A stretch of 64,000 nt of DNA from Prosapia bicincta (GCA_036971475.1 JBAIZL010000002.1:332333320-332397319); one strand, 5' to 3'. Counted from the stretch's first letter, positions 33,734 through 46,462 are shown. Notes: generated by a model not told the origin, from the letters alone. Made by a program: numbers and translations.

Positions 33734-33735
<2 letters not shown>

Positions 33736-33794
<59 letters not shown>
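33736..33794. repeat. (TA)n microsatellite
   Basis: Pure TA tract of about 55 bp. Confidence 0.95.
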
Positions 33795-33989
33795 GTAGCC
33801 ACATAGTAACCAGTTAGTATATGGCTGTGTTCAACATACAAATATTATAAGACCGAAGTTATTTGTATAATGCGGTTGGGTTTTGTTTTGTAGGAAACTC
33901 CGTTTTCCCTTTTGGTAAATATTTATATTTGAGAATTAATTAAGATGTCTGCTTCTGCAGAGTAATACCTTTTGCCATGTGACGCCATA

Positions 33990-34420
33990 TGATCTCCATT
34001 CTTATCTTACAGATTTGTTTCATAGTAATGTTGTATAAAATTACCTAACTGACACTTTATAGGTATGTTTTAATATAGGTATATAGTAATGTTATATAAA
34101 ATTACAAGCAAATCTATCCTAACTGGATTCTTTACAGGTATATTTTAATATAGCTATACATAATACAGCATGCCAAAAAAGTAGTCCCAACTAAAATGTG
34201 ATGCAAAATTAACATTACAGCACAATATAATAATAAAAAATATCAATACAGCTTCAGGACATGTTTTGGAATACACATGTATAAATAGCTCTTAAATGTA
34301 TATAATTACCTTCTTTTTTATAGCCAAATCTATCCTGACTGGATAACTTATAACTATATTTTATAGGCACATAGCAATATTTTACAGAATAGTATTCATG
34401 AAGAATTACTTGATAAATTG
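33990..34420. repeat. Decayed tandem copies of a dispersed repeat (CAAATCTATCCTRACTGGAT family)
   Basis: Copies near 34045, 34108 and 34325 share AATCTATCCT(A/G)ACTGGAT followed by a GTATATTTTAATATA-like segment. The same sequence is at 46463-46618 (opposite strand) and 60104. Confidence 0.55.
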
Positions 34421-34653
34421 TGGTTTAAGAGTCGGGTTATATTCCAAGTCAATAATTAACAAATTTGTAACCACTATTTAGGTTTTGCGACACTTGATAC
34501 TATTTGTTTTACATTTAGAATTTTTTTGTTAACTATTGAAAAATGATTAGAAATATTCAAATAATAGAAATAATCAAATTATTCCAAACATGATTAGAAT
34601 AAGAGATTTTATTTTGTCTCACAAAAATGAGTTTCAGACTTCAACACTAATAA

Positions 34654-34790
34654 AAGTAATTATATACAAATTAAAAGTAAGTAGCCTACATCCCCAATTA
34701 TATACAAATTAAAAGTAAGTAGCCTACATCCCCAATTATATACAAATTAAAAGTAAGTAGCCTACATCCCCAATTATATACAAATCACAA
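34654..34790. repeat. 38-bp tandem repeat, about 3.5 copies
   Basis: Unit contains AATTATATACAAATTAAAAG then TAAGTAGCCTACATCCCC. Copies are identical until the last, partial one. Confidence 0.95.
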
Positions 34791-35124
34791 ATAAAAAAAG
34801 CAATAAATGTTAATTATGGTCTTAACAGTCATGATTTCAAGTAAAATCTATTGTACAAAAAAACGAAGTTATATACTTCTCAACATGCAATGAATAAATT
34901 ATCTGCCTCTAGCTGTATGCATCTAGTAGTATACAAGTTAATATAAAGACTATTGACAAAGATAGTCAAATAAGCTCCTGTAGCACTTGAAGTTGGTATG
35001 GACAGTAAAATCAGCTCAAAGTTTTATTATTTTCCCCATGTTTCTGAGGATAAATCCCCTACTAGCTGTTACTGCAATATCAATTGCATCTAGAAATTTC
35101 ATAAATTACTTTAACATTTGTTAC

Positions 35125-35400
35125 AAAAACTCGATTAACCGTCATTATCAGGACCATGGTCATGGCGATTGAGCGGATAGACCAATAACAGAAGCACTAT
35201 TATTCTTCCAAAACATAATCTCAATCAATTATATTATAGTCAGATACCACTCACACAGTAAATAAATATCTGTGCAGTAGCTACAAATGTACCAAAATAT
35301 TTTAAAATAGAGTAAGTAAAAACAGCAAATGCATTACTCAACCTTAAAGCACTTTGTTACTGCAGTAATATTATGCTATTACAGCATTGACAGTTTAAAG
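35125..35400. mobile_element. pogo/Tigger-type end fragment
   Basis: AAAAACTCGATTAACCGTC and the following roughly 270 bp align with the fragment starting at 53665 (shared AACTCGATTAACCGT, ATAACAGAA, CACAGTAGCTA). No transposase remains. Confidence 0.6.
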
Positions 35401-35712
35401 AGTGATGATTAAAAGACGTTTTACTGTATTTAAATCTGGATAGAACGACTATTTTGGAATTTTGTGTGGTGAATTTATAAAACAGAAAAAAATTCCTCTA
35501 ACCCAATAACTCCTATGATCTTTATTCACATTTTAGTTCCAAGACAAACCTAATTAAGGGCAACACAATATACAGTATATTGTTATTTATTATGGTTAGA
35601 ATAGTTAATCCTTAAATTTCAACCAAAGATGTAAAAACAATTGACAAAAAGTGCCCTTAACAATTTTGTCTTTCAGTCAACATAAAAAATCTGTTCAACC
35701 AAATTTAAAAGA

Positions 35713-35834
35713 TAATTTGGTAAAAATATAGTCTTAATGACCGTATTCTACACATTAAAACGAGTAATTTAAACACAGAAATTTTTTTTTTTTAACCAAC
35801 GTCATTAAGACTATATTTTTACCGATAATTTAAA
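35713..35834. repeat. Fold-back element (about 30-bp arms)
   Basis: GGTAAAAATATAGTCTTAATGAC at 35720-35742 recurs inverted at 35803-35825, enclosing about 60 bp. Probably a small MITE. Confidence 0.6.
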
Positions 35835-36545
35835 CTAATGATAATATATTTTAACAATTAAATAAAAATAATAACAAAAATAAAGTAAAAAAAAATAAAT
35901 ACGTAATTATACTAAAGTTAACTACTGACAATTTACTTGTAAAAATGTAGCGAGATGAGGAAGTTTAATATCCCTCTTCTTAGACGTCTCTGTTACTTGT
36001 ATAACCTTCCTGTTTGGCGTTTCACTAATGTAAGAGAAAGTTTAAATTTCATTTTCAGTAGTCCTTAATATTTCAAAATGGAATTTCATTTTACAATACT
36101 GTAACAATTGTTACTATCAGCTACACAGATTTATAAGTGTAAATATCACGCAGAATAAAAACACAGCTAAACAATGAACATGCCAGATGATTTTTGTTGA
36201 ATAAAAATATTTCACAAAAACAGCTGACATGGTTACGAAAACCATTACAGCTGACCACGATAACGAAAATATAATCTTTTAAGAACCAATCAGAGATCTC
36301 CTTTACAGTGAGAGGTATTTTTAAATTGTTTATACTGTATTAGTTTGTAATGTAAGTTTGTTTTAGTGTAGTTCCATAAATTATTTAATTATTAAATTCG
36401 TATGGAAGTGATTATTATTAAATATAAAGTGACGTAACCTATTTTGTTTCGCCGCAGAGTTATATGAGTTGATTAAATACCTATAACTGATTGCATTAAT
36501 CTACTTTCAAGATATATTTCTGTAGTATTGGTTAGAAGTGTGTTC

Positions 36546-36704
36546 AGTAATTGTCCGACGTGCGACTACCGCTATTTTCGTGAAATTTGAAAACGGTGTC
36601 AGCGACAAAAAAATAATGTTAGATTCGTGTCTAGGACGTAAAAATACATAAGAAAAAATAAAATTTCACGAAAATAGCGGTAGTCGCAAGTCGGAACAAT
36701 TACC
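36546..36704. mobile_element. MITE A (159 bp) with long inverted repeats
   Basis: Arms of about 45 bp, including GCGACTACCGCTATTTTCGT, are inverted at each end. Flanking 8-mers GTGTGTTC and GTGTGTAC match at seven positions, suggesting an 8-bp duplication. The terminus (R)GTAATTGT and internal GACTACCGCT match MITE B. Confidence 0.7.
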
Positions 36705-36997
36705 GTGTGTACAAGGATTTTCCCTTTGAATTGTTTCTTAAAATGAATGAAACATTATTGTTCATTATTTTGAATGAACTTGTTTCCTATATTCCTTATA
36801 GCAGTAAGCGACGATTTGAAGACTGTGATTCCATTTCCAAAATAAAACTCAGAAATTGATATTTTTTGCAGTAATATTTTGTTTAGTAGTGTTAAATGTG
36901 ATGAAGTGTTTATCCAGCAACTTATAATAATAATGATAATAATCTTAATCTTATTGTTGGTACAGATAGAAGATGCAGACGTTTTACATGATATAAA

Positions 36998-37709
36998 GGT
37001 AATTATTGGGATCAGTGACTACCGCTCTGACTGGCTTCTTTTAATTTCTGGTTAATTTGATCATGCTGAACACGAATCTGAAGTAATTTTTTACGGCAAC
37101 CATAAATTAACATAAAATAAACTAACCTACCATAACCTGACCTGACCTAACCTAAGTGCTTACCTTGGAGGTATTTTGGTGAATACAAAGTATATTACAC
37201 TGAGTTGATTTAGAGTATGGTGGCGGTGAACACTTTGGTTCGCTCTGAAAACGAACCTACCGACACTTTTTCTGACCTATCTTTGGCAATGAAATAACCT
37301 TCACACACCGAACTTGAAGTCGTCGATAATATTCACTGTGTTACCGCACTTCAAACAGTTCGTCTTCATCAGGAGCATATTGTGCGAACATAAAGCCTCA
37401 ATAATCTGCTTATGATCAAACAAACAAGCTGCGAAATATAATGTGTGGCAAGATCAGTCACAGTCCATCGTCACTCACACACACTCTAAATACGCGCTCT
37501 TTCAGTTGAAAAGTCAAATGACATTTGTCGGCCAATCGGAAAGCATCTTGCGGGTCCTGTGACTTAGATTTGCCACTAAGATTCACGCCTTTTTCATGAG
37601 AATAAAAAATTTCTTGCGATCAGAGACTTAGTAATCACCTAGGTCACTTTGACTAGTAATACAAAAATTTCTCTGATCAGAGCGGTTGTCACTGATCTCA
37701 ATAATTACC
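36998..37709. mobile_element. MITE B (712 bp), 8-bp target duplication
   Basis: Inverted ends GGTAATTATTG(G/A)GATCAGTGAC lead into (T/A)ACCGCTCTGA. A perfect 8-bp duplication GATATAAA is at 36990-36997 and 37710-37717. The interior is non-coding. An 8-bp duplication fits hAT, P or Merlin; the 5'-GG terminus would fit Merlin better, but that is inference. Confidence 0.8.
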
Positions 37710-37719
37710 GATATAAATA

Positions 37720-38970
37720 TACTATAACCAAGAATATGAAAGACCTAAAGAAATATTCCATGAAAAGTAGGTAATCAAACTTTCATTGACAGTCGCTTTA
37801 CTTGTTAGGTCTACAGCACAACTTCAACATTTTAGCACCCCAGTTGGCGATGCTGAAATGAACAATTGAAACATGTTTCTGTTGATATTTTATGCAAAAA
37901 TATCACAGTTGATTGTTCAACTCATGTTTTAAGGGAAGCAAATCTACTGCTGTCCCTTAAAACAATTAAATACACCTATTTTATTTACAGCATTATTTAT
38001 AATTTACACCTATAATCTAGTTTAGATCGTCAAATAAATAACCCATTTGTTGTCCTCGAAGAGATTATATTATTCTGATTTGGTAATTATTGGTTTTCTA
38101 GGCATTATCAATATTGCAGAAACATTCTCAGGAACATAAGAAAAATGCTAAAAATTAGTGATGTTGCTCTAATAAAAATTTTGAAAAATGTACTTTTAAA
38201 ACAAATTTTAAATAAAATGCTCATTAAATGATAATAAAATGAATGCAGGTCCACTCTGATTGTTCTCATTTTCACATATGTTACTTCTAAACGAGAAACA
38301 AGTGATTTTAAAAAATAATGAAGCATAAATAGTAGTTGATATTTAAAAAAATTTAAACATTCAACACATACAAACTGTAAATAGTTAATATTTCTTTATA
38401 AAATGAGTACTATTTTAAATTACAATAAAATATAGTTATTTTACAATATACGTAAAAAGATTATAAGTTACAATAGATTTAGTTATAAATATATAAGTTT
38501 ACTAGAAGAAACATTGAACTTGTTTGTGGTTGAGGTTGGCAAATATGATGTAGATATCCTCAGTCTGTACAAACTCAAGTTTTTCAATACATTCACTGTA
38601 ATCAAATTTGAAAGGAGTTGCTAAAATAGGGAAAGTATTTTATTTTGAAAAATATTATAAGGTTGCTGAGTCTTAGAGGCGATCTATGTGGCATTGTGAT
38701 GTAATAACATCACAATTAGAGTTTAAGTAACTACGTAACTACTGAAATGGATAGTTGGAAAATAAAGGTACAGAAGACTTTAAACTCTGCACAACACAAG
38801 AGAATTTAATAAAATTAATATGAGCTAAGGTCAGTCTTATTAGCTTTTCTATTTGCGGTGTACGTGACCTCTATTACATAAAAAAGTTATTTATTACTTT
38901 TTTTTACTTATTACACTTTTACTATTACTTGCAACCAGACTTTTTGTTAACTAAAAGTTGTTAAATCGTT
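37720..38970. other. No recognised gene
   Basis: A short perfect hairpin, GTTTTAAGGGA with its complement, is at 37926-37965. The rest is AT-rich without a recognised family. Confidence 0.4.
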
Positions 38971-38974
38971 AACT

Positions 38975-39431
38975 TACACTTGGAGGAAACGTTTTCGTCT
39001 TACAACTTCTTCAGCCTCGTATTTTTGCCACTAGGAATGCTGCGGTTGTGCTTCCTCGGTGCCATTTTTTGAAAGTTAGAAGTGATGTGATTTAAGAGTA
39101 TGTGTGATCTGTGGCGTATTTGTCCATTTAGGATGTCATTTTTATGTGTGTTGTTATGTCTATATATTTCATACTGTTCTAGTGTGTTTAACTTATGGCC
39201 TTTGTTGCATGTGTGGAGGATGCTAATGCTATTTTCCATACTTTTGCACGAGTGTTTAATGTCCATGAGGTGATTTGCGAAGGTGGATTCAATAGTAGTG
39301 TGCAGTGTGCTCTTGTGTTCTTTATATCTTTCGGCAAAAGATCTGCCTGTTTGTCCAATATATCTTTTTTTATCGATTTGTTCAGAGTAGAATCCTTTGA
39401 TAGTCTTTTGAGAGACTAGAGTCAGAAACAA
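38975..39431 (-). mobile_element. Penelope-like element (third lineage), endonuclease end
   Basis: The minus strand encodes a GIY-YIG fragment: KKRYIGQTGRSFAERYKEHK, a CNKGHKLNTLEQYEIYRHNN segment with the catalytic Glu, and a basic tail ending RLKKL and a stop at 39000. The first about 20 residues of the open frame do not match and may belong to the hAT remnant it abuts. The terminus downstream carries a hammerhead motif overlapping the stop codon. Confidence 0.8.
38983..39018 (-). ncRNA. Compact hammerhead ribozyme motif overlapping the PLE stop codon
   Basis: On the minus strand: GAGG (stem I), core CTGAAGA (position 7 is variable in hammerheads), A, stem II GTT/GAC with GTAA loop, GAAA, stem III AA-CG-TT, T as the cleavage nucleotide, CCTC closing stem I. 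Only 36 nt. All invariant core residues are present. The ORF's last codons and stop (TAA) lie within stem I, core and stem II. Confidence 0.65.
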
Positions 39432-39439
39432 ATAAAACT

Positions 39440-40900
39440 AATCCCAGAGTGAGGAGCATGATACATATAATGAAGGATGATACAGTTGAGGAAACAAAGA
39501 AGAATCAGTTTTTTTCCATACTGACTGACAAAACTGCTGATATTAGTGGATTTAAGGAGTTTTCAATTTAGTTAGATATGTACCTTTTGTGGAAAAGAAA
39601 ATAACCTGATTATTTGAGATGCATTTCTGGGACAGATATCACTGTCAGAAGTGCAATGTCCTAAATCTGTTTCAGAAAAAAATTGTTATTTTTGTAAGCA
39701 AATATGATTTTGGTTTAAATAGACTTGTGGGACAAGCTGTGACATCTGCTTTTCCATGGCTAGGCATGTCAGTAGTGTCCAAGTTTTGATAAGAGGCAAT
39801 ATGTTTTTCACTGTGCTAGCCATTACTATTTTAAATATATTATTGAGATTCAATAATAAATTATTTAAATAACCATGTGGAAGTTTGAAATGCGGTTGGT
39901 ACAACAATGGATGTTTTTTAGAACTGGTGTTCTATGGAGACATATAGTTACAATCGTTTTATGAGACAAACTTTGTTGTGTACAATTTGTATTGATTGTA
40001 CAAGTTTTGAAAGATCTTTCACAAAATGCAAACAACAATGAGTTTTTTCATAGTTGTCAGCTGCTCATTGCAATTACAACTCATCCATTGCTTTTCTTCT
40101 GGAATTGCATAATTTTTACTTAATCTGCAAAACTAGAGCCGGTATACAAAAAAACCGTAGAAAGTTAACATGAATGTGAAACTGTACATGATCACATTGG
40201 CAAGTTATTAGAAGTGTGTAAGTGCCATTGTGAAAATTCTTCAAAAGACTTTTGGGACATTTTTTGCAAAACCATTAAAATTTGTTTAGAACTAGATGTG
40301 TAAATGAAGTTGTCCCGAAATGCTGGAAAACAAATTCTTAAATTAAAATTATTGTCTGAAAATGTTAATTAGTTTTCAAACAATTCATCCACATTCTTCA
40401 TTTAGATTTGCTAATATCTTTTTTGCAATATTGCTTCTTTCTATTACAAGAAAACACATTAAATTTTTTGCAGTTGCGACAAAGTAAATATTGTCAATAT
40501 TCTTTCGGTCATTATTAGAGAAAAACATAGTCTTTAGTAACATCTTTATACCTAATTAACAAATTTACCTAATTTCATGATTAAGTCTTCCAATTGGTAT
40601 GTTATATAAAAGAACAACAATTCTACAGATGGATTACTTCAATTGTGTTGGTTAATTTATTTGCTAAGTGAAGCCTCTTCTGTCTACCCAAGTGTATCTA
40701 AGGCCTTCAAGAGTGGGTTATTATTTCTGGCAGAAGCATTTTTTGTTTAATGCACCTTCATTATATTACAGAAGTAACAAAGTGGAAACTATCTACTATA
40801 AGGGTTGAGTGGTTTCCGTATGTTGAGAATTCACAGGGAGAGGTGCAAATACTGGCAACTTCATGATGAAGTGTGATTACACAGGCACTAAGTACATTAA
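39440..40900 (+). pseudogene. hAT-type (DUF4371-like) transposase remnant
   Basis: The plus strand contains FFSILTDKTADISGFKEFSI near 39505-39570, the usual LxDETxD start of this hAT catalytic region. Stop-ridden segments later keep the order of the family, such as LEVCKCHCENSSKDFWDIFC near 40210 and SEASSVYPSVSKAFK near 40670. No termini were identified. The PLE fragment at 38975-39431 lies against its left edge. Confidence 0.5.
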
Positions 40901-42379
40901 CTAAATAATTTAAGTTATATATAATTTTGGATTCTTGTGTTTATCAAAACCTGTTTGTATAACAAAATTTACTCTTTCATTATTTCCTCTTCTTAATTTT
41001 AAGTTTTCTTTTGAACAATATTTGTTTTAAAAAAATTATCCATTATAACGAATACAAACTTGTAACAAGTTTAATAAAACACACAAACCTTCATTTTTTT
41101 TAACAATTTTAATAATAAACTGTCTTAAATTATAACATTAAAATAAACTACGTACTTCTAGTTCATTTGATTCAGTAAAATGTACTATCACAATAAGTAC
41201 AGTTTTGTTTAAGGAACTATTGAGCTTCATATCTACCATATAGACTATTGAGCTTTTTCATAAATATTCAGAAGATAGCGGAATGAAACTGAACGGTAAA
41301 TGTTGCATGAAAAGCGAGATGAAAAAATTAGGCAAGAAAGGAATCCTACCAGTGAAAAACCCACAGTAGAAAATAGAAAGACCATTGGGGAGTTGGGTGC
41401 ACTGTGTGTCAGTCAATAAGAGGAGGGGTTTGCGGGCTCCCGGCTGCAGTTAGGAATGTGGGAACAGGGCTTTGGTATGGGGTGGTTTCTGCTAAACCAG
41501 AACGTTTTTATGGTTAGGAAAATAGATGAGGGTGTTGGGAGTCTGGCTTTGTTAAAATACTTTCCCCATTATGTCTAAATGCATCAACCAATCACTAACA
41601 TCTGGGCTACGTCCGATATTTCACCAATTATTTGTTTTAATATTCAATACTTTGTCTCTGGCTTGGGAACGCTTCCACCCTAAATTATAACCGTTAATTT
41701 GGAATGACGTTTGTATGATCTCCAAAATTGTACTTTCAATCTGTCCTTAACATTTTACTGGATTGGACATTTCGTTTTTTTCACACAAAAAAGCGCCAGA
41801 TGCGAACTTTCTCTCCACTAGATATGCCTATCCTTATTTACACTTTTCAATAACAAAAAAAAATAAAATATTATCCCTGGTCCTTTAAATGCGCTAATTT
41901 CCGTCCCAAATTTAACGCCTGTTCACCAAACAGGCCACCACATACATGATTTCTGTCACGTGCGCCATTTTTAACAGTCTTATTTTAAAATTAGACAAAA
42001 ATTAATTATGTATTCGTTCAGAGTAGCCTAATACGTGGTAAAGATAATGGAGGTTGAAATTATTGATTATTACTGTAATTAAAAAATAATAATTTTGACA
42101 CTGTTTTACTTTGAAAGTTATTTTCTAACAAATTATAATAACATTTTTTAAATGAAAATTCATTTCAAATTGAATCTAATGAATTAGGGATATCCTGGAT
42201 CCCTTATGCCCTCTGGAGTCGGAATCGTAGCAGCGTACTGAGGCTTCTAAACGCTAGTTTGATCTTATGTCTTAAATCCTTGCAGACGTAAACGTTTTTG
42301 GAAAATGTAGGGTTAATATCAGAATAGTACTTTTGGATTGGTATTCACGAAGTTTGTTAAAATTTCCAACACCTTTTTT
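40900..42379. other. No recognised gene
   Basis: Includes a G-richer stretch at about 41370-41530 with no ORF and no repeat seen elsewhere in the window. Confidence 0.4.
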
Positions 42380-43261
42380 TAATCCCATCTACGGATAATT
42401 TTCTCACTTTTCAGTGCAACAATTGCCATGATTTCCTAAAGTTAATCCCATCTACGGATAATTTTTTCACTTTTCAGTGCAACAATTGTCATGATTTTCT
42501 AAAGTTAATCCCATCTACGGATAATTTTCTCACTTTTCAGTGCAACAATTGCCATGATTTCCTAAAGTTAATCCCATCTACGGATAATTTTCTCACTTTT
42601 CAGTGCAACAATTGCCATGATTTCCTAAAGTTAATCCCACCTACGGATAATTTCCTCACTTTTCAGTGCAACAATTGCCATGGTTTCCTAAAGTTAATCC
42701 CATCTACGGATAATTTTCTTACTTTTCAGTGCAACAATTGCCATGATTTCCTAAAGTTAATCCCATCTACCGATAATTTTCTCACTTTTCAGTGAAACAA
42801 TTGCCATGATTTTCTAAAGTTAATCCCATCTACGGATAATTTTCTCACTTTTCAGTGCAACAATTGCCATGATTTCCTAAAGTTAATCCCATCTACGGAT
42901 AATTTTCTCACTTTTCAGTGCAACAATTGCCATGATTTCCTAAAGTTAATCCCACCTACGGATAATTTCCTCACTTTTCAGTGCAACAATTGCCATGGTT
43001 TCCTAAAGTTAATCCCACCTACGGATAATTTCCTCACTTTTCAGTGCAACAATTGCCATGGTTTCCTAAAGTTAATCCCATCTACGGATAATTTTCTTAC
43101 TTTTCAGTGCAACAATTGCCATGATTTCCTAAAGTTAATCCCATCTACGGATAATTTTCTCACTTTTCAGTGCAACAATTGCCATGGTTTCCTAAAGTTA
43201 ATCCCATCTACGGATAATTTTCTCACTTTTCAGTGCAACAATTGCCATGATTTCCTAAAGT
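42380..43261. repeat. 63-bp satellite, 14 copies
   Basis: Head-to-tail 63-bp units containing CCATCTACGGATAATTTTCT and CAACAATTGCCATGATTTCC. Variants at shared sites (CACC for CATC, CATGG for CATGA, CTTAC for CTCAC) recur in the same order in units 2-6 and 7-12, so a block of several units was itself duplicated. Each unit holds TTTTCTCACTTTTCAG, a splice-acceptor-like tract. Confidence 0.95.
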
Positions 43262-43865
43262 ATAGTGGTTGAGGTTTAAAAACGTTTTCATTTAATGATA
43301 TGATAGGGAAGTAGAAATTTAAAATACATCAATAAGAAAACCGAATAAAAAATGTTTATTTCCCAAATTAATACTTCTTTCTCGTATTAGTAGGTTATAC
43401 TGGCCCATACTGAATGTACATCAGCATAAAATCTGACGACTGTCTAATGTAATTACACGTCTTTCGAATCACACTGTATACTATTAATCAGTTGACTCGA
43501 CCTTTTGACCTGGACGTAATTAATGCTTTGAGTGAAATTAAATGAAATCGCCATGTATTTTTTTTCGCAATATAGTTTCAAATTATGTTAATAGCGTTGA
43601 TAATTACAAATCGTTTTCCTGCTATTTGACGTCATCAGTGGGAACTGTTTTACATAATTTTTCCATCGAATCACACCTGTTTGGGTCTGGATTTCATTGC
43701 CATTAGTTAAATACGTTATTAACTGGTTTCATAAGTCTATAGTTTCTGCTGTTCGTCTGTCATCGTTTTGTTTAGCCATTACAGTTTAAAATCAGAATGG
43801 ACCTACTTGTGCAATCAGAATACTCACAAAAACGAACAAGTTTACCACAGAAAGTTTTAAAGTAA

Positions 43866-45510
43866 TCCTCCTCCCTTTATTACGGAACATTTTAAACGGG
43901 TCTTCTTTCCTTTATTACGGAACATTTTAGTTGGGTCCTCCTTACGGAACATTTGAGTCGGGTCCTCCTCCCTTTATTATGAAATATTTTAGTCGGGTCC
44001 TCCTCCCTTTATTACGGATCATGTTAGTAGGGTCTTCTTCCCTTTATTACAGAACAATTGAGCCGGGTCGTGCTCCCTTTATTACGGAACATTTGAGTCG
44101 GGTCCTCCTCCCTTTATTATGGAACATTTTAGTCGGGTCCTCCTCCCTTTATTACAGAACATTTGAGCCGGGTCGTGCTCCCTTTATTACGGAACATTTG
44201 AGTCGGGTCCTCCTCCCTTTATTACGGATCATGTTAGTAGGGTCTTCTTCCCTTTATTACAGAACATTTGAGCCGGGTCGTGCTCCCTTTATTACAGAAC
44301 ATTTGAGTCGGGCCCTCCTCCCTTTATTATGGAACATTTTAGTCGGGTCCTCCTCCCTTTATTACAGAACATTTGAGTCGAGTCCTCCTCCCTTTATTAC
44401 GGAACATTTGAGTCGGGTCCTCCTCCCTTTATTACGGATCATGTTAGTAGGGTCAACCTCCCTTTATTACAGAACATTTGAGCCGGGTCCTCCTTCCTTG
44501 ATTACAGAACATTTTAGTCGGGTCCTCCTCCCTTTATTACAGAACATTTGAGTCGGGTCCTCCTCCCTTTATTACGGAACATTTGAGTCGGGTCCTCCTC
44601 CCTTTATTATGGAACATTTTAGTCGGGTCCTCCTCCCTTTATTACAGAACATTTGAGTCGGGTCCTCCTCCCTTTATTACAGAACATTTGAGTCGGGTCC
44701 TCCTCCCTTTATTACGGAACATTTGAGTCGGGTCCTCCTCCCTTTATTACGGAACATTTGAGTCGGGTCCTCCTCCCTTTATTATGGAACATTATAGTCG
44801 GGTCCTCCTCCCTTTATTACAGAACATTTGAGTCGGGTCCTCCTCCCTTTATTACGGATCATGTTAGTAGGGTCAACCTCCCTTTATTACAGAACATTTG
44901 AGCCGGGTCCTGCTCCCTTTATTACGGAACATTTTAAACGGGTCCGCTTCCCTTTTTTACAGAATGTTTTAGTCGGGTCCTCCTTTCTTGATTACAGAAC
45001 ATTTTAGTCGGGTCCTCCTCCCTTTATTACAGAACATTTGAGTCGGGTCTTCCTCCCTTTATTACGGAACATTTGAGTCGGGTCCTCCTCCCTTTATTAT
45101 GGAACATTTTAGTCGGGTCCTCCTCCCTTTATTACAGAACATTTGAGTCGGGTCCTCCTCCCTTTATTACACATCATGTTAGTAGGGTCAACCTCCCTTT
45201 ATTACAGAACATTTGAGCCGGGTCCTGCTCCCTTTATTACGGAACATTTTAAACGGGTCCTCTTCCCTTTTTTACAGAATGTTTTAGTCGGGTCCTCCTT
45301 CCTTGATTACAGAACATTTGAGCCGGGTCCTGCTCCCTTTATTACGGAACATTTAGACGGCCCTTCTTCATTTATTACACAACATTTTTTAAACAGGTCC
45401 TCTTCACTTTATTTTAGAAAATTTTAGACGGGTCGTCTTCCTTTTATTACAGAACATATTAGAAAGGTCTTTTTCTCTTTATTACAGAATGTTTTGTGGG
45501 TTCTTCCTTT
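43866..45510. repeat. 35-bp minisatellite, about 45 copies
   Basis: Units contain GGGTCCTCCTCCCTTTATTA then CGGAACATTTGAGTC with many substitutions. Blocks of several units recur, for example the ATCATGTTAGTAGGGTCAACC variant near 44433, 44853 and 45173. The right edge decays gradually. Confidence 0.95.
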
Positions 45511-46244
45511 ATTAACAGAGCATTTTCTTCCTCCGAAGCCACAGCTCCTGCTTGCCAATGCATCACTGAACAGCTTTTTTCTATTCTGCTGTATCTCTTA
45601 ATTTCTGCGTTTTGTGCTAATACAGTACTAAAATAAAATTATTATTTTTTTTTATTTGGAGAAAACGTTAAAAAAATCTCTACAGCATCCCAGCTGTTTT
45701 TGACAAGCTTCCCGCAGATAGGGAAACGATTCCGTAATGTATTTGTTTTATGATCAGTTAGAGCGGATGTGGTCAAAATTTAACCGCGTTTGTGTTACAG
45801 ATATGAATTTTGTAGTCTGTTTCTTTCCCTCTTTCTTAGAAAAAAAACACAAAACTGAATCTGGTTTACATAGTTAAATAATGACAAACTCGATTGAAGA
45901 AATAGATTCTTATTATAATTCTTAGACGATAATGTGAAAAAAAGGCTAGGAAAAACAAACAACGAGTTTAATTTGGTTACTTTTAACAATTTAATAGTAA
46001 AAACCAAAACAATGCACAAACTATTGAAGTGAAAGACAAAAATAAATGAGTGACACAACACAGCAAACAAAAATGTTTCTGCATGGGAGTGAATCGGTAG
46101 TATATGAGTAGACTTTCACCAGTGCAGGATCTCCATCAACGCGCATGCGGAACCTTCAACTCGGTTCCTCGAGAGGGGATAGAATGTAGGGGGAAATATG
46201 AGCCACTATGTGATAAGAGAAACAGTATCAACAAAAATTTTAGA

Positions 46245-46312
46245 AACCCGTGGCCAAATGAATAAGGCACAGGCATACTAGTCGTAAGTTACGGGTTCAA
46301 ATCCCGAACTTC
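46245..46312 (+). repeat. tRNA-like sequence (SINE head or tRNA pseudogene)
   Basis: An A-box-like GTGGCCAAATGAATAAGGC is at 46250-46268. A good T-arm has CGGG and CCCG around TTCAAAT (46292-46306), giving the B box GGGTTCAAATCCC. Acceptor strands do not pair, so this is not a working tRNA. A tRNA-derived SINE is the likelier origin. Confidence 0.55.
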
Positions 46313-46462
46313 GATTTTAATTTTTTTCTTAAAACATTCTAGTTTTAATGAATCTTATTTGATGTGATAGGTTAGGTTTGGTATTTATAAATGTCTTTTG
46401 AATAAAAATGGCAAAGTTAAATTTAATTTTTACATAGTGAGTTTTCTTCCTTTTATACCTAC

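Noticed and set aside
42380..43261. CRISPR-like array
   Set aside because: The 63-bp units are contiguous direct repeats with no unique spacers in a eukaryotic context; it is a satellite.
43931..44551. 206-codon open frame with repeats like LLPLLRIMLVGSSSLYYRTF
   Set aside because: It is the translation of the 35-bp minisatellite and lacks any independent sign of coding.
46245..46312. Functional tRNA gene
   Set aside because: The T-arm is good but acceptor and D-arm pairing fail and no intact anticodon arm can be assigned.
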